Below are positions 46,832 through 55,132 of a stretch of DNA of 60,253 nt, in pieces. Source of the DNA: Hydrogenophaga sp. (GTDB taxonomy: Bacteria; Pseudomonadota; Gammaproteobacteria; Burkholderiales; Burkholderiaceae_C); contig JAIFMP010000089.1 in assembly GCA_020048405.1 (NCBI GenBank), positions 1 through 60,253 on the forward strand. The letters run 5' to 3'. Positions within the stretch are counted from its first letter, which is position 1, and every line of letters begins with the position of its first letter. The translations under genes and the position numbers were made by a program. The notes beneath the pieces were generated by a model. That model saw nothing but the letters and a program-made list of their open reading frames with translations. It had not been told where the DNA came from and did not search any database.

Positions 46832-47950
46832 ATGAACAACATTCACGCACCCGCATCGAGCCCCACTTCACGCGGCATGGCACTTCCCGCTCTGCTGGCC
46901 TGCGCCGTAGGGCTTGCAGGCTGCTCTGTGCTGCAAGAAGACAAGGTGGACTACAAAAGCGCAAAACGCGTCAGCACTCTTGAAGTCCCTCCTGACCTGA
47001 CGCAACTGAGCGCAGAAAACCGTTACGCCAGCCCCAACTCGGTGGTCACTGCCAGCGGCTACCAGGCTGCCGCCCCCACCAGCGCCAGCAAAGTCACGGC
47101 CACGAATGAAGTTGGCGACGTGCGCATAGAGCGCGCAGGCAGCCAGCGCTGGCTGGTCATCAAACGCCCCGCCGACAAACTGTGGGAGCCGCTGCGCGGC
47201 TTCTGGCAGGAAAGCGGTTTTGTTCTGACGCTCGACCAGGAGAATCTGGGTCTGATGGAAACCGATTGGGCTGAAAACCGCGCCAAACTTCCGCAAGACT
47301 TCATCCGGAGCACCATTGGCAAGGTGTTTGAAGGGATGTACGACACAGGGGAGCGCGACAAATTCCGAACCCGGGTAGAGCGTGTTGGTGCGAACGAAAC
47401 CGAGGTGTACATCAGCCACCGGGGCATGCAAGAGGTTTACAGCACCAGCTCGAAAGACCAAACCGTGTGGCAGCCACGCGCTGCCGACCCCGAGCTGGAA
47501 GCCGAGTTTTTGCGCCGCATGATGCTCAAGCTCGGCGTGAGCGCCGAGCAAGCGTCAGCGCAATTGGCCGCCAGTGCACCGCCCCCGAAGGCACGTCTGA
47601 TCAGCGCCAATGGCGCAACCGTTGTGGAACTGGATGAAAACTTCGACCGCGCCTGGCGCCGTGTCGGCCTCGCACTCGACCGCACCGGCTTCACGGTAGA
47701 AGACCGTGACCGCGCGCGCGGTTTGTACTTTGTGCGCTACGTGGCCACTGAGACCGAGAACAAAGACACTGGCTTTTTTGCCAACCTGTTCAGGTCCTCG
47801 AAGAAAGATGCTGCGCCTGTCAAGTACCGTGTGCTGCTGCAGTCCACAGCCGCGCTCACCACACTGCAGATGCAAAACAGTGAAGGGCAACCCGACAACT
47901 CGACAGTGGCCCAAAGCGTCCTGAAGATACTGGCCAGCGACCTGCAGTGA
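46832..47950 (+). CDS. bamC: Outer-membrane assembly lipoprotein BamC
   Basis: A 372-aa lipoprotein of the BAM complex. The lipobox is LAGC at about residues 28-31. Two helix-grip domains follow (about residues 95-215 and 255-370), the first in RIERAGSQRWLVIKRPADKL and the second in VVELDENFDRAWRRVGLALD. Being next to dapA is the usual arrangement in many proteobacteria. A terminator follows. Confidence 0.9.
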   Translation: MNNIHAPASSPTSRGMALPALLACAVGLAGCSVLQEDKVDYKSAKRVSTLEVPPDLTQLSAENRYASPNSVVTASGYQAAAPTSASKVTATNEVGDVRIERAGSQRWLVIKRPADKLWEPLRGFWQESGFVLTLDQENLGLMETDWAENRAKLPQDFIRSTIGKVFEGMYDTGERDKFRTRVERVGANETEVYISHRGMQEVYSTSSKDQTVWQPRAADPELEAEFLRRMMLKLGVSAEQASAQLAASAPPPKARLISANGATVVELDENFDRAWRRVGLALDRTGFTVEDRDRARGLYFVRYVATETENKDTGFFANLFRSSKKDAAPVKYRVLLQSTAALTTLQMQNSEGQPDNSTVAQSVLKILASDLQ

Positions 47951-47994
47951 CCCCGCCACCAGCCTTCCGACCGGGGGAAGGCTGTACCGACAAC

Positions 47995-48022
47995 AAAAAA
48001 GCCGCTGTGAAGCGGCTTTTTT
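47995..48022. terminator. Bidirectional terminator between bamC and the small lipoprotein gene
   Basis: AAAAAAGCCGCTGTGAAGCG followed by GCTTTTTT: stem AAGCCGC/GCGGCTT with T runs on both strands, between two convergent genes. Confidence 0.9.
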
Positions 48023-48045
48023 GTGGCTGAAAAGCGCTCAGTGGA

Positions 48046-48297
48046 TCACTGCTTCTTTTCTTCAGGCTTTTGCTCTGCGGCAGGTGCTGCCACAGGAGCG
48101 GCTGCGGCGGGGGTTGCATCGGCAGCGGGAGCTGCAGGAGCCGCGGCTGGAGCTGCAGCAGGTGCTGGCTCTGCTGCGGCAGGTGCAGGAGCAGGAGCGG
48201 CAGCAGGGGCTGGAGCAGGTGCTTCTTCTTTTTTGCCGCAAGCGGTCAGGGCAGCAGCAGCGGCCAACAGGCCGACGATCAACAGATTCTTGTTCAT
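48046..48297 (-). CDS. Small Ala/Pro-rich lipoprotein
   Basis: An 83-aa protein starting MNKNLLIVGLLAAAAALTAC, a lipoprotein signal with lipobox LTAC (Cys 20), then GKKEEAP and about 50 residues of Ala/Pro repeats, ending EQKPEEKKQ. The low-complexity tail is probably an extended periplasmic linker. The function is unknown. The coding DNA is built of GCA/GCT/CCT triplets and could vary in length between strains. Confidence 0.8.
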   Translation of the reverse strand: MNKNLLIVGLLAAAAALTACGKKEEAPAPAPAAAPAPAPAAAEPAPAAAPAAAPAAPAADATPAAAAPVAAPAAEQKPEEKKQ

Positions 48298-48491
48298 GGT
48301 GTGTCCAAAAGGTGAGGAGTTTGACAATCGAAGCGACCGAACCAAGCAGGTTGATACGGCGCAGGGATCAGGCGAAGCAGATCGGTGGCTAGTGTATTTC
48401 AAATTTTGTCAAGCGCAGAAACCCTCACCCTGAATACGCCCACATTTGATGCGAAATGTTTCCAAAAAGGTGCGCTCGCTGGACGCATGGC

Positions 48492-49019
48492 TCATAAACC
48501 GAGTGAACTGGCCGGAAATGACGGGGATGCCTTGGCCCACCACTCCTGCAGGTTTTGCTGCATCTGGACACGAGACCGTGGTTCGCTGCTGCACAGCACC
48601 ACACTGCGAACGGTGTCGATCCGGCTCCAGCAGATGTCGGGCATCCACATACCCGACGGAAAATCGTCGGCAGATGCACTCGCGCAGGCTCGGGCTTCTA
48701 TGCAATGGTCCCACCGCACCCGCCACGTCACAAACCGCGCGTGACGTTCCCGCATGCCTTCGTAGTTGCGGGCCAGCAGGCGCAACCGGCGCCCTTGCCC
48801 AGCCCATCGGTCGAGTGCCTCAGCCACCGCACGTTCACCCAAGGGCCAATCGGAAAAATCGTCATCGCACCACCACCATTCGCGCCAGGCCTGCACATCG
48901 GCCACAGCGATGGATTGCCGCACCAGGTTGGCAAAGGCCTCGCGCCCTTCATGGCGACCCAATGTGAGCGCAGGCAGCGCAGGTTCAGACGGAACTGGCT
49001 CAGAGGCGTTGTCTGTCAA
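48492..49019 (-). CDS. Conserved hypothetical protein, Trp-rich
   Basis: A 175-aa soluble protein. A TTG start at 49019 preceded by GAGAGGAG is preferred over upstream ATGs, which overlap roxA. The core has AWREWWWCDDDFSDWPLGER, LRLLARNYEGMRERHARFVT and WRVRWDHCIEAR, a Trp-, Arg- and Asp-rich pattern I associate with unnamed Burkholderiales proteins. No catalytic motif is recognised. It lies 19 bases downstream of roxA and is probably co-transcribed with it. Confidence 0.7.
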   Translation of the reverse strand: MTDNASEPVPSEPALPALTLGRHEGREAFANLVRQSIAVADVQAWREWWWCDDDFSDWPLGERAVAEALDRWAGQGRRLRLLARNYEGMRERHARFVTWRVRWDHCIEARACASASADDFPSGMWMPDICWSRIDTVRSVVLCSSEPRSRVQMQQNLQEWWAKASPSFPASSLGL

Positions 49020-49038
49020 TTCGCTTCTCCTCTCAGCT

Positions 49039-50250
49039 TCAAGCCGTGGTTTGCGCCACCACCCAGCCTGCGCTGTGCCACTCGGCCAGCAGGTCTCGGG
49101 CATCGGCACTGGCGCGCGCCAGGTCAGCGGCGCTCAACGCCCGCTGATCGGCCAGGCGGCGCATCAGCCGGGCATCTGCCCCGCCGGCACGGAAGCTGTC
49201 ACCGTTGATGAAGATGTGCTGCGTGTCGTACATCATGCGGGTGCGGCGGTCTAGGCGCAGCGGGCCACCGTCCCAGTCATGTACGGGTTCTTCAAACCAG
49301 ACCTTGGGCTTGGGTTCGGTCATCACCTCCCCCAGCGCACAAGCCAGCGAATCGCGGTCAGACAGCAGGCGTTCCAGGGCTTCGCTGGCAAACGCCTGCA
49401 AGGTGTCAGGTATGAGTGCCGGTGTGGCCGTGGCAGGCTGTGCGGCGTCCTTGTACAGCGTGGCGTCTTCAAAGGCATCGGTCATGCGCAGGGCCAGTTC
49501 GCCTGCCAGGCTGGCGCGCTGCGGCACCCTGAAGCCCACCGAGTAGGTCATGCAACCCTCGCCTTCGGCAATGCCGTCGTGCGCCCAACGCGGGGGCAGG
49601 TACAGCATGTCACCGGCTTCGAGCACATGCTCTTCCTCGGGCACAAAGTTGGTCAGGATTTTGAGCGGCACGTCGGCTTGGAGGCTCAGGTCTTTCTGGC
49701 GCCCGATGCGCCAGCGGCGCTTGCCTGCCGCCTGCAGCAGGAACACGTCGTAGCTGTCAAAGTGCGGGCCCACGCCCCCGCCCTCGCTGGCCCATGAAAT
49801 CATCAGGTCATCCAGCCGTGCGTCGGGCACGAAGCGAAAGCGGTTCATCAACTCGTGCAGCGCGTCGTTGTGCAAATCCACCCCCTGCACCAGCAGCGTC
49901 CAGCCCGGCTGGCCCAACGGCGGGAAGCTGGCCTTCTTGAAGGGGCCATGGCCCAGTGTCCAACCAGGACCGGCAGTTTTCTTTTTGCCTTTGACCGCAG
50001 GCTCACGCGTCTGCACGATCAGGCGCGACTCCACGTCTTCGCGCATGGACAACTCGACCAACTCGGGGCGTGTCAGCAAAGGCTTGAAACCGGGTACTGC
50101 CTGACGCACCAGCAAGGGCTTTTTCTGCCAGTGCTTTTTCATGAACTGCTGGGCAGACAGGCCACCCAACAGGGTGAGCGGCGCAGTCACATCGGGGTTG
50201 GCGGCAGAGGCGGCGGGCGGGGTTTGGGGGGCTTGTGTTCGGCGTGTCAT
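49039..50250 (-). CDS. roxA: Ribosomal oxygenase, JmjC/cupin fold (RoxA/YcfD type)
   Basis: A 403-aa 2-oxoglutarate/Fe(II) oxygenase; the E. coli member hydroxylates an arginine of ribosomal protein L16. Iron ligands are H163 and D165 in GPHFDSYDVF and H224 in PPRWAHDG. The C-terminal winged-helix-like region fits the family. It is divergent from the FKBP gene, with only 14 bp between start codons, so their promoters must overlap. Confidence 0.87.
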   Translation of the reverse strand: MTRRTQAPQTPPAASAANPDVTAPLTLLGGLSAQQFMKKHWQKKPLLVRQAVPGFKPLLTRPELVELSMREDVESRLIVQTREPAVKGKKKTAGPGWTLGHGPFKKASFPPLGQPGWTLLVQGVDLHNDALHELMNRFRFVPDARLDDLMISWASEGGGVGPHFDSYDVFLLQAAGKRRWRIGRQKDLSLQADVPLKILTNFVPEEEHVLEAGDMLYLPPRWAHDGIAEGEGCMTYSVGFRVPQRASLAGELALRMTDAFEDATLYKDAAQPATATPALIPDTLQAFASEALERLLSDRDSLACALGEVMTEPKPKVWFEEPVHDWDGGPLRLDRRTRMMYDTQHIFINGDSFRAGGADARLMRRLADQRALSAADLARASADARDLLAEWHSAGWVVAQTTA

Positions 50251-50264
50251 GGGACAATTGTCCG

Positions 50265-50840
50265 ATGAAAATCACCGAGCAATGCGTCGCCGCCCTGACC
50301 TGGACGCTGAAAGACACCCTGGGCGAAACACTGGACCAATTGGACGAACCCGTGGAATTTCTGGTGGGTGGGGACGACCTGCTGGCCAAACTGGAAGAAG
50401 CACTGATGGGCAAAGCCGCTGGCGACCGCGTGCTGTTGCAACTGGAGCCCGAAGACGCGTTTGGCGACTTCAATGACCAGTTGATGTTTCTGGAGCCGCG
50501 CAACCTGTTCCCGGCCGAACTGGAAGAAGGCATGGCCTTTGAGGGCCTGCCACCCGGCGGCAACCCCGATGCGCCCACCGACCTGCTGTACTTTGTCAGC
50601 GAGATTTACCCCGAACACGTGGTGATGGACGCCAACCACCCACTGGCCGGCATTGCCCTGCGCCTGGACCTCAAGGTGCACGCCGTGCGCGAGGCCACGC
50701 TGGACGAAATCGGCAAAGGCACGATGGGCACCGGCTTTTTCAAGCTGCACCTGCCCACCGACACGCCCGCTTCAGGCCACGATCACGACCACAGCCATGA
50801 CCATGGTCACGATCACGGCCCAAGGCAGTTATTGCATTGA
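50265..50840 (+). CDS. FKBP-type peptidyl-prolyl isomerase, SlyD-like, His-rich tail
   Basis: A 191-aa SlyD-like prolyl isomerase and chaperone. The FKBP halves (QLDEPVEFLVGGDDLLAKLE; MDANHPLAGIALRLDLKV) flank an IF-type insert (LFPAELEEGMAFEGLP). A tail HDHDHSHDHGHDHG can bind nickel or zinc, as in SlyD. The final residues run into repeat H. It could serve metal homeostasis or enzyme maturation, but no hydrogenase or urease gene is in the window. Confidence 0.9.
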   Translation: MKITEQCVAALTWTLKDTLGETLDQLDEPVEFLVGGDDLLAKLEEALMGKAAGDRVLLQLEPEDAFGDFNDQLMFLEPRNLFPAELEEGMAFEGLPPGGNPDAPTDLLYFVSEIYPEHVVMDANHPLAGIALRLDLKVHAVREATLDEIGKGTMGTGFFKLHLPTDTPASGHDHDHSHDHGHDHGPRQLLH

Positions 50841-50886
50841 ATAAGGCCCTACCGCTTGATGGTATTGAACAGTTCACTACACTTTC
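50838..50886 (-). repeat. Dispersed repeat, copy H
   Basis: On the minus strand it reads AACTGTTCAATACCATCAAG then CGGTAGGGCC, sharing CAATACCATCAAGCG with copy E (CAATACCATCAAGCGCC). It begins at the FKBP stop codon and fills the gap to dut. Confidence 0.55.
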
Positions 50887-50888
50887 AA

Positions 50889-51335
50889 TCACGCTACGCC
50901 GGTTGAACCGTAACCGCCAGCACCACGCTGCGTGGGCGCAAAGTCATCCACCAGGGTGAAGCTGGCCTGCACCACCGGCACGATCACCAGTTGGGCCAGA
51001 CGCTCCATGGGTTGCAGTGTGTACGGCACCTCGCTGCGGTTCCAGGCGCTGACCATCAACTGCCCCTGGTAGTCGCTGTCAATCAGCCCCACCAAGTTCC
51101 CCAGCACGATGCCGTGTTTGTGGCCCAGCCCGGAGCGCGGCAGGATCATGGCCGCGTAGCCAGGGTCTTTCAGGTACATGGCCATGCCGGTGGGCACCAG
51201 TTGCCACGCATTGGGCGCCAGCGTCAGCGGCTCGGCCAAGCAGGCCCGCAGGTCCAGTCCGGCGCTGCCGGGGGTGGCGTAGGCAGGCATCGCGTCGCGA
51301 ATGCGGCCGTCCAGGATTTTGAGTTCGATGTTCAT
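50889..51335 (-). CDS. dut: dUTP diphosphatase
   Basis: A 148-aa trimeric dUTPase that hydrolyses dUTP to dUMP and pyrophosphate. The five motifs are visible: [27 protein letters not shown] (motif 2), [15 protein letters not shown] (motif 3), [13 protein letters not shown] (motif 4) and [10 protein letters not shown] (motif 5). Length is normal. A terminator upstream separates it from the TRAP operon. Confidence 0.97.
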   Translation of the reverse strand: MNIELKILDGRIRDAMPAYATPGSAGLDLRACLAEPLTLAPNAWQLVPTGMAMYLKDPGYAAMILPRSGLGHKHGIVLGNLVGLIDSDYQGQLMVSAWNRSEVPYTLQPMERLAQLVIVPVVQASFTLVDDFAPTQRGAGGYGSTGVA

Positions 51336-51353
51336 GGCGGCGAATTGTGCCCA

Positions 51354-51390
51354 TAAAAAAAGCCCCCGGGCCTTCGGCGCAGGGGCTCTC
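51354..51390 (-). terminator. Intrinsic terminator after dctM
   Basis: On the minus strand AGCCCCTGCGCCGAAGGC is followed by CCGGGGGCT and seven T residues, 27 bases past the dctM stop. Confidence 0.85.
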
Positions 51391-51416
51391 TGAGGTGCGG
51401 CGCACAGGCGCGCCGA

Positions 51417-53195
51417 TCACTCTTTCTTGGTCGCTTCTTCCAGCGCCTTCAGCGGGTCGACCTCTTCCTCGGCATCAGGCTTCTGGCCCAAAGCATCGGC
51501 ATCGGCGGCGGCATCGCCTTCAGCATCCGTCTCACCCGCACCGGTGTCGGCGCTGTTCAGCATTTCATTGACGGCGGCCTCATCCACCACAGCGGCTTTT
51601 TCAATGCTGCCCGTGACGATCGTGGGAAAGAACACCACCACGGCCACCATGATCAGCTGCAAGATGATGAAGGCAATGGAGCCTTTGTAGATTTGCGCCG
51701 TGGTCACCGCAGGAATGCGGGCCTTGGTCACCACGTCGGTGTAGTCGCTGCGGGCGGCCACGCTGCGCAGGTAGAACAACGCAAAACCGAACGGCGGGGT
51801 CAGGAACGAGGTTTGCAGGTTCATCGCCAAAATGATGCCGAACCAGATCAGGTCAATGCCCAGTTTTTCAGCCACGGGGGCCAGCAGGGGCACCACGATG
51901 AACGCGATTTCAAAGAAATCGATGAACATGCCCAGCACAAACACCAGGGCGTTGACCACCAGCAGGAAGCCCATCTGGCCACCCGGCACTTTGTCAAACA
52001 GGTGCTCCACCCAAATGTGACCGTCAGCCGCGTTGAACGTGAAGCTGAACACCGTCGAGCCGATCAGGATGAACAGCACAAACACGGCCAGCTTGGTGGT
52101 GTTTTCCATGGCCTGCAGCAGCAGCTTGAAGTCCAGGCGCTTGCGTGAAGCGGCCATGATCAAGGCACCCAATGCGCCCATGGCACCGCCCTCGGTGGGG
52201 GTTGCCACACCCAGGAAAATGGTACCCAGCACCAGGAAAATCAGCACCAGCGGCGGGATCAGCACGAACGTGACTTGCTCTGCAAGGCGCGACAGCAAAC
52301 CGATCTTCATCACCCGGTTGATGATGGCAAGGGCCAGCGCCAGGAATGATGCCACGGTGATGGAGAGGATGACCACCTCATCGCCGCCTGGGGGCATTTC
52401 ACGGCCGATCCAGGGGTTGATGATGCTTTCGTGGACTTGCGACCAAGCGTAACCTGCAACACCACAGATGGCCAGGAGCATACCCAGCGAGCGGTGACCA
52501 CTGGAGCCACTGGTTTCGGTGTAGATGCGCGCTTCCTGCGGCAACGCTGGCACCCAGTCGGGCTTGACGATGGCCACACCGGCAATGAAGAGCAGGTACA
52601 AACCCACCAGCATCAGACCGGGAATCAGGCCACCGGCATACATGTCACCCACGGAGCGACCCAGTTGGTCAGCCAACACGATCAGCACCAGCGAAGGCGG
52701 AATGGCCTGTGCCAGCGTGCCCGAGGCGGTGATGGTGCCTGTGGCAATGGTGCGGTTGTAGCCATAACGCAGCATGATGGGCAGCGAAATCAAACCCATG
52801 GAAATGACGGCAGCAGCCACCACACCCGTGGTGGCAGCCAGCAACGCGCCCACCAGAATCACCGCCACAGCCAGGCCACCGCGCACGGGGCCAAACACCT
52901 GGGCAACGGTTTCCAGCAGGTCTTCAGCCATTCGGCTGCGCTCCAGGATGATGCCCATGAGCGTGAAGAACGGAATGGCCAACAGCGTGTCGTTCTGCAT
53001 GATGCCGAACACCCGCAGTGGCAAAGCCTGGAACAGGTTTTGTGGGAACAGGCCGAGTTCCATGCCCATCAGGCCAAAGAACAGGCCCGTGGCTGCCAGC
53101 GAGAACGCGACGGGGAAGCCACTGAGCAAGAAGCCCAGCAGGCCGCAGAACATCAGCGGCACAAAGTTGGAAGTCATCAATTCGATCATGGTCAT
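51417..53195 (-). CDS. dctM: TRAP transporter large permease (DctM type)
   Basis: A 592-aa permease, longer than the usual 430. Core helices include MTSNFVPLMFCGLLGFLLSG, GVVAAAVISMGLISLPIML and PTEGGAMGALGALIMAASRK. An internal hydrophilic insertion (about residues 215-260) and an acidic Ala/Asp/Glu-rich tail (about residues 530-592) account for the excess; long DctM forms of this type occur in Burkholderiales. It uses a sodium gradient with DctQ and DctP. The start overlaps the dctQ stop by four bases. Confidence 0.93.
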   Translation of the reverse strand: MTMIELMTSNFVPLMFCGLLGFLLSGFPVAFSLAATGLFFGLMGMELGLFPQNLFQALPLRVFGIMQNDTLLAIPFFTLMGIILERSRMAEDLLETVAQVFGPVRGGLAVAVILVGALLAATTGVVAAAVISMGLISLPIMLRYGYNRTIATGTITASGTLAQAIPPSLVLIVLADQLGRSVGDMYAGGLIPGLMLVGLYLLFIAGVAIVKPDWVPALPQEARIYTETSGSSGHRSLGMLLAICGVAGYAWSQVHESIINPWIGREMPPGGDEVVILSITVASFLALALAIINRVMKIGLLSRLAEQVTFVLIPPLVLIFLVLGTIFLGVATPTEGGAMGALGALIMAASRKRLDFKLLLQAMENTTKLAVFVLFILIGSTVFSFTFNAADGHIWVEHLFDKVPGGQMGFLLVVNALVFVLGMFIDFFEIAFIVVPLLAPVAEKLGIDLIWFGIILAMNLQTSFLTPPFGFALFYLRSVAARSDYTDVVTKARIPAVTTAQIYKGSIAFIILQLIMVAVVVFFPTIVTGSIEKAAVVDEAAVNEMLNSADTGAGETDAEGDAAADADALGQKPDAEEEVDPLKALEEATKKE

Positions 53196-53812
53196 TTCAC
53201 CTTGGCAGCGTTGGCGGCAAGGGCGGCAACACGGGCAGCCTCTTGTTCAGCCAGTTCCATGGCCAGCTTTTCTTCGTCGCTGGGGCCGTCATGCGCCAAC
53301 ACATCAGGGCCATTGCCCGTGAGAAAGGCGATTCGCTTGATCAGTTCGGACACCGCTTGCACAGCCAGAACCACAAAGCCGAGAGGGATGAGGCCGTACA
53401 CCGGCCACCGGATCAGGCCACCTGCATTGGACGACATCTCGCCCGATACCCAAGCGTTGTGAAACACCGGCCAGCCCAGCGTGACCATCATGTAGCAGAG
53501 CGGAAACACAAACACGAGGATGCCAAAAATGTCCACCCAATTGCGACCGCGCGCACTGAACTTGCTGCTGATGAAGTCGATGCGCACGTGCGCGTTCTTC
53601 ATGAATGCATAGCCGGAGCCCAGCAGAAAGACAGCAGCAAACAGGTACCACTGGATTTCCAGCAACCCGTTGGAACTGATGTTGAACACTTTGCGGACGA
53701 TGGCATTGCCCGCGCTGATGAGCGTGGTGGCCAGAATCATCCACATGGCGAGCTTGCCAATCAGTGCACTGAAGGCATCAATGGCGCGCGATAGCGAAAG
53801 AAGGGGGGACAT
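53192..53812 (-). CDS. dctQ: TRAP transporter small permease (DctQ type)
   Basis: A 206-aa membrane protein with four hydrophobic segments and the DctQ signature WYLFAAVFLLGSGYAFMKNA followed by HVRIDF. It partners DctM. The start at 53812 has a GGAG ribosome site; the ORF extends further, but overlaps the terminator after dctP. A charged tail rich in Ala and Glu ends the protein. Confidence 0.92.
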   Translation of the reverse strand: MSPLLSLSRAIDAFSALIGKLAMWMILATTLISAGNAIVRKVFNISSNGLLEIQWYLFAAVFLLGSGYAFMKNAHVRIDFISSKFSARGRNWVDIFGILVFVFPLCYMMVTLGWPVFHNAWVSGEMSSNAGGLIRWPVYGLIPLGFVVLAVQAVSELIKRIAFLTGNGPDVLAHDGPSDEEKLAMELAEQEAARVAALAANAAKVK

Positions 53813-53834
53813 GAATTGCTCCAGGAAATCGAAT

Positions 53835-53862
53835 AAAAAACCCCGCGGGTGCGGGGTTTTTT
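53835..53862 (-). terminator. Stem-loop between dctP and dctQ
   Basis: AAAAAACCCCGCGGGTGCGG followed by GGTTTTTT: stem AACCCCGC/GCGGGGTT, 16 bases past the dctP stop. It probably attenuates read-through into dctQM, so the periplasmic receptor is made in excess. Confidence 0.8.
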
Positions 53863-53878
53863 GCTGCAAACGCAGGGC

Positions 53879-54934
53879 TTACAGCTTGGCGCTCTGCATG
53901 TAGCGATCGAACGTGGCTTCGGTGAAGCGGAACCACAGGTTCGAGTCTTTGCGGAAAGCAGAGTAGCTGTCGTAGGCGTTCAACTCGCTGTACAGCGCCA
54001 TCGAATGCTTGAAGGCCTCGTCCATGACAACCTTGGGGAACGGCAGGATCTTGACCTTGGCAGCAGCCAAACGCTTCAACGCGGCAGGGTTGCGTGCGTC
54101 GTAACGGGCCTGCATGGTGGTGTGAGCCAGGGCAGACGCGCACTCCACGATGGCTTTGTTCTCTGCAGACAGGGCGTTGAACGCGGTGGTGTTGCAGTAC
54201 AGCGTGAGCTGTGCGCCGCCTTCCCACCAGCCTGGGTAGTAGTAATGCTTGGCCACTTTGCCAAAGCCGAGCTTCTCGTCGTCGTATGGCCCCACCCATT
54301 CGGTGGCGTCGATGGTGCCTTTTTCCAGCGCCTGGTAGATCTCGCCGCCAGGGATGTTCTGGGGCACGCCGCCCATGCGGGTCAGCACCTTGCCTGCGAA
54401 GCCACCAATGCGCATTTTCATGCCCTTGATGTCGGCCAGGGTTTTGATTTCTTTGCGGTACCAGCCGCCCATTTGGGCGCCCGTGTTGCCCATGGGGAAG
54501 TTGTGGATGTTGTACGCAGCGTAGAACTCACGGAACAGCTTCATGCCGTCGCCTTCGTACTGCCATGCGGTCAGCTGGCGGCTGTTCAGGCCAAACGGAA
54601 TGGCTGTGTCCATCGCAAAGGTGTCGTCTTTGCCGAAGAAGTAGTAAGGCGCTGTGTGCGCGCATTCCACGGTGCCTTGTTGAACGGCGTCGACCACGCC
54701 GAAAGGTGGCACCAATTCACCACCGGGGTGAACGCTGACTTCGAACTTGCCGCCAGACATGCGCTTGACTGCATCGGCAAACACGTCTGCCGCACCGAAG
54801 ATGGTGTCCAGCGCCTTGGGGAAGCTGGAGGCGAGGCGCCAGCGAACAGCGGCTTGTGCATGCACTGCGGGTGCAGCACCTGCGGCCAGCACACCGGCAA
54901 TGCCAGCGTTTTTAATGAGGGAACGACGATCCAT
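53879..54934 (-). CDS. dctP: TRAP transporter solute-binding protein (DctP/TakP-like)
   Basis: A 351-aa periplasmic receptor. Signal peptide MDRRSLIKNAGIAGVLAAGA ends near VHA; the RR motif with SLIK suggests a possible Tat signal. Family motifs: WRLASSFPKALDTIFGAADV, DIKGMKMRIGGFAGKVL with the conserved arginine, DATEWVGPYDDEKLGF and YYYPGWWEGGAQL. The last two resemble TakP-type alpha-keto-acid receptors, so a 2-oxo acid substrate is plausible but inferred. It is first in dctP-dctQ-dctM. Confidence 0.92.
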   Translation of the reverse strand: MDRRSLIKNAGIAGVLAAGAAPAVHAQAAVRWRLASSFPKALDTIFGAADVFADAVKRMSGGKFEVSVHPGGELVPPFGVVDAVQQGTVECAHTAPYYFFGKDDTFAMDTAIPFGLNSRQLTAWQYEGDGMKLFREFYAAYNIHNFPMGNTGAQMGGWYRKEIKTLADIKGMKMRIGGFAGKVLTRMGGVPQNIPGGEIYQALEKGTIDATEWVGPYDDEKLGFGKVAKHYYYPGWWEGGAQLTLYCNTTAFNALSAENKAIVECASALAHTTMQARYDARNPAALKRLAAAKVKILPFPKVVMDEAFKHSMALYSELNAYDSYSAFRKDSNLWFRFTEATFDRYMQSAKL

Positions 54935-55132
54935 AGCGTTTGACTCCGTGGTTGGATTTATCACATCCAGGCAACCACTGTCACGGCGCCCGGAGACTTC
55001 ACAGTCCGAGCGCGATTGTAGGAACCGCACTCACCTGGCTCCCGGGGGTTTTCCCTTGGAAAACGTGTGTGAATACCCCCCTTTCAGCTTGTTGCAAGCT
55101 TGGGGGCAGTTACTTTGTGGTCGGAAGTGAAA
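54935..55132. other. Gap between dctP and dxs
   Basis: No gene is visible in this 198-bp stretch. It must hold the dctP promoter (minus strand). A C-rich/A-rich tract near 55060-55130 could be a weak terminator for dctP's divergent partner, but no clear hairpin with a T run was found. Confidence 0.4.

Noticed and set aside
48385-48425. A further copy of the dispersed repeat
   Set aside because: Only GTCAAGCGC and a few other bases match; too weak to list.
50769-50820. His-codon repeat in the FKBP gene as a CRISPR-like or satellite repeat
   Set aside because: It is a coding metal-binding tail typical of SlyD; there are no spacers.
53879-54934. DctP from the complete TRAP operon as partner of the GGDEF-EAL protein
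   Set aside because: It is in its own operon with dctQM; the orphan receptor at 31711 is the adjacent candidate.
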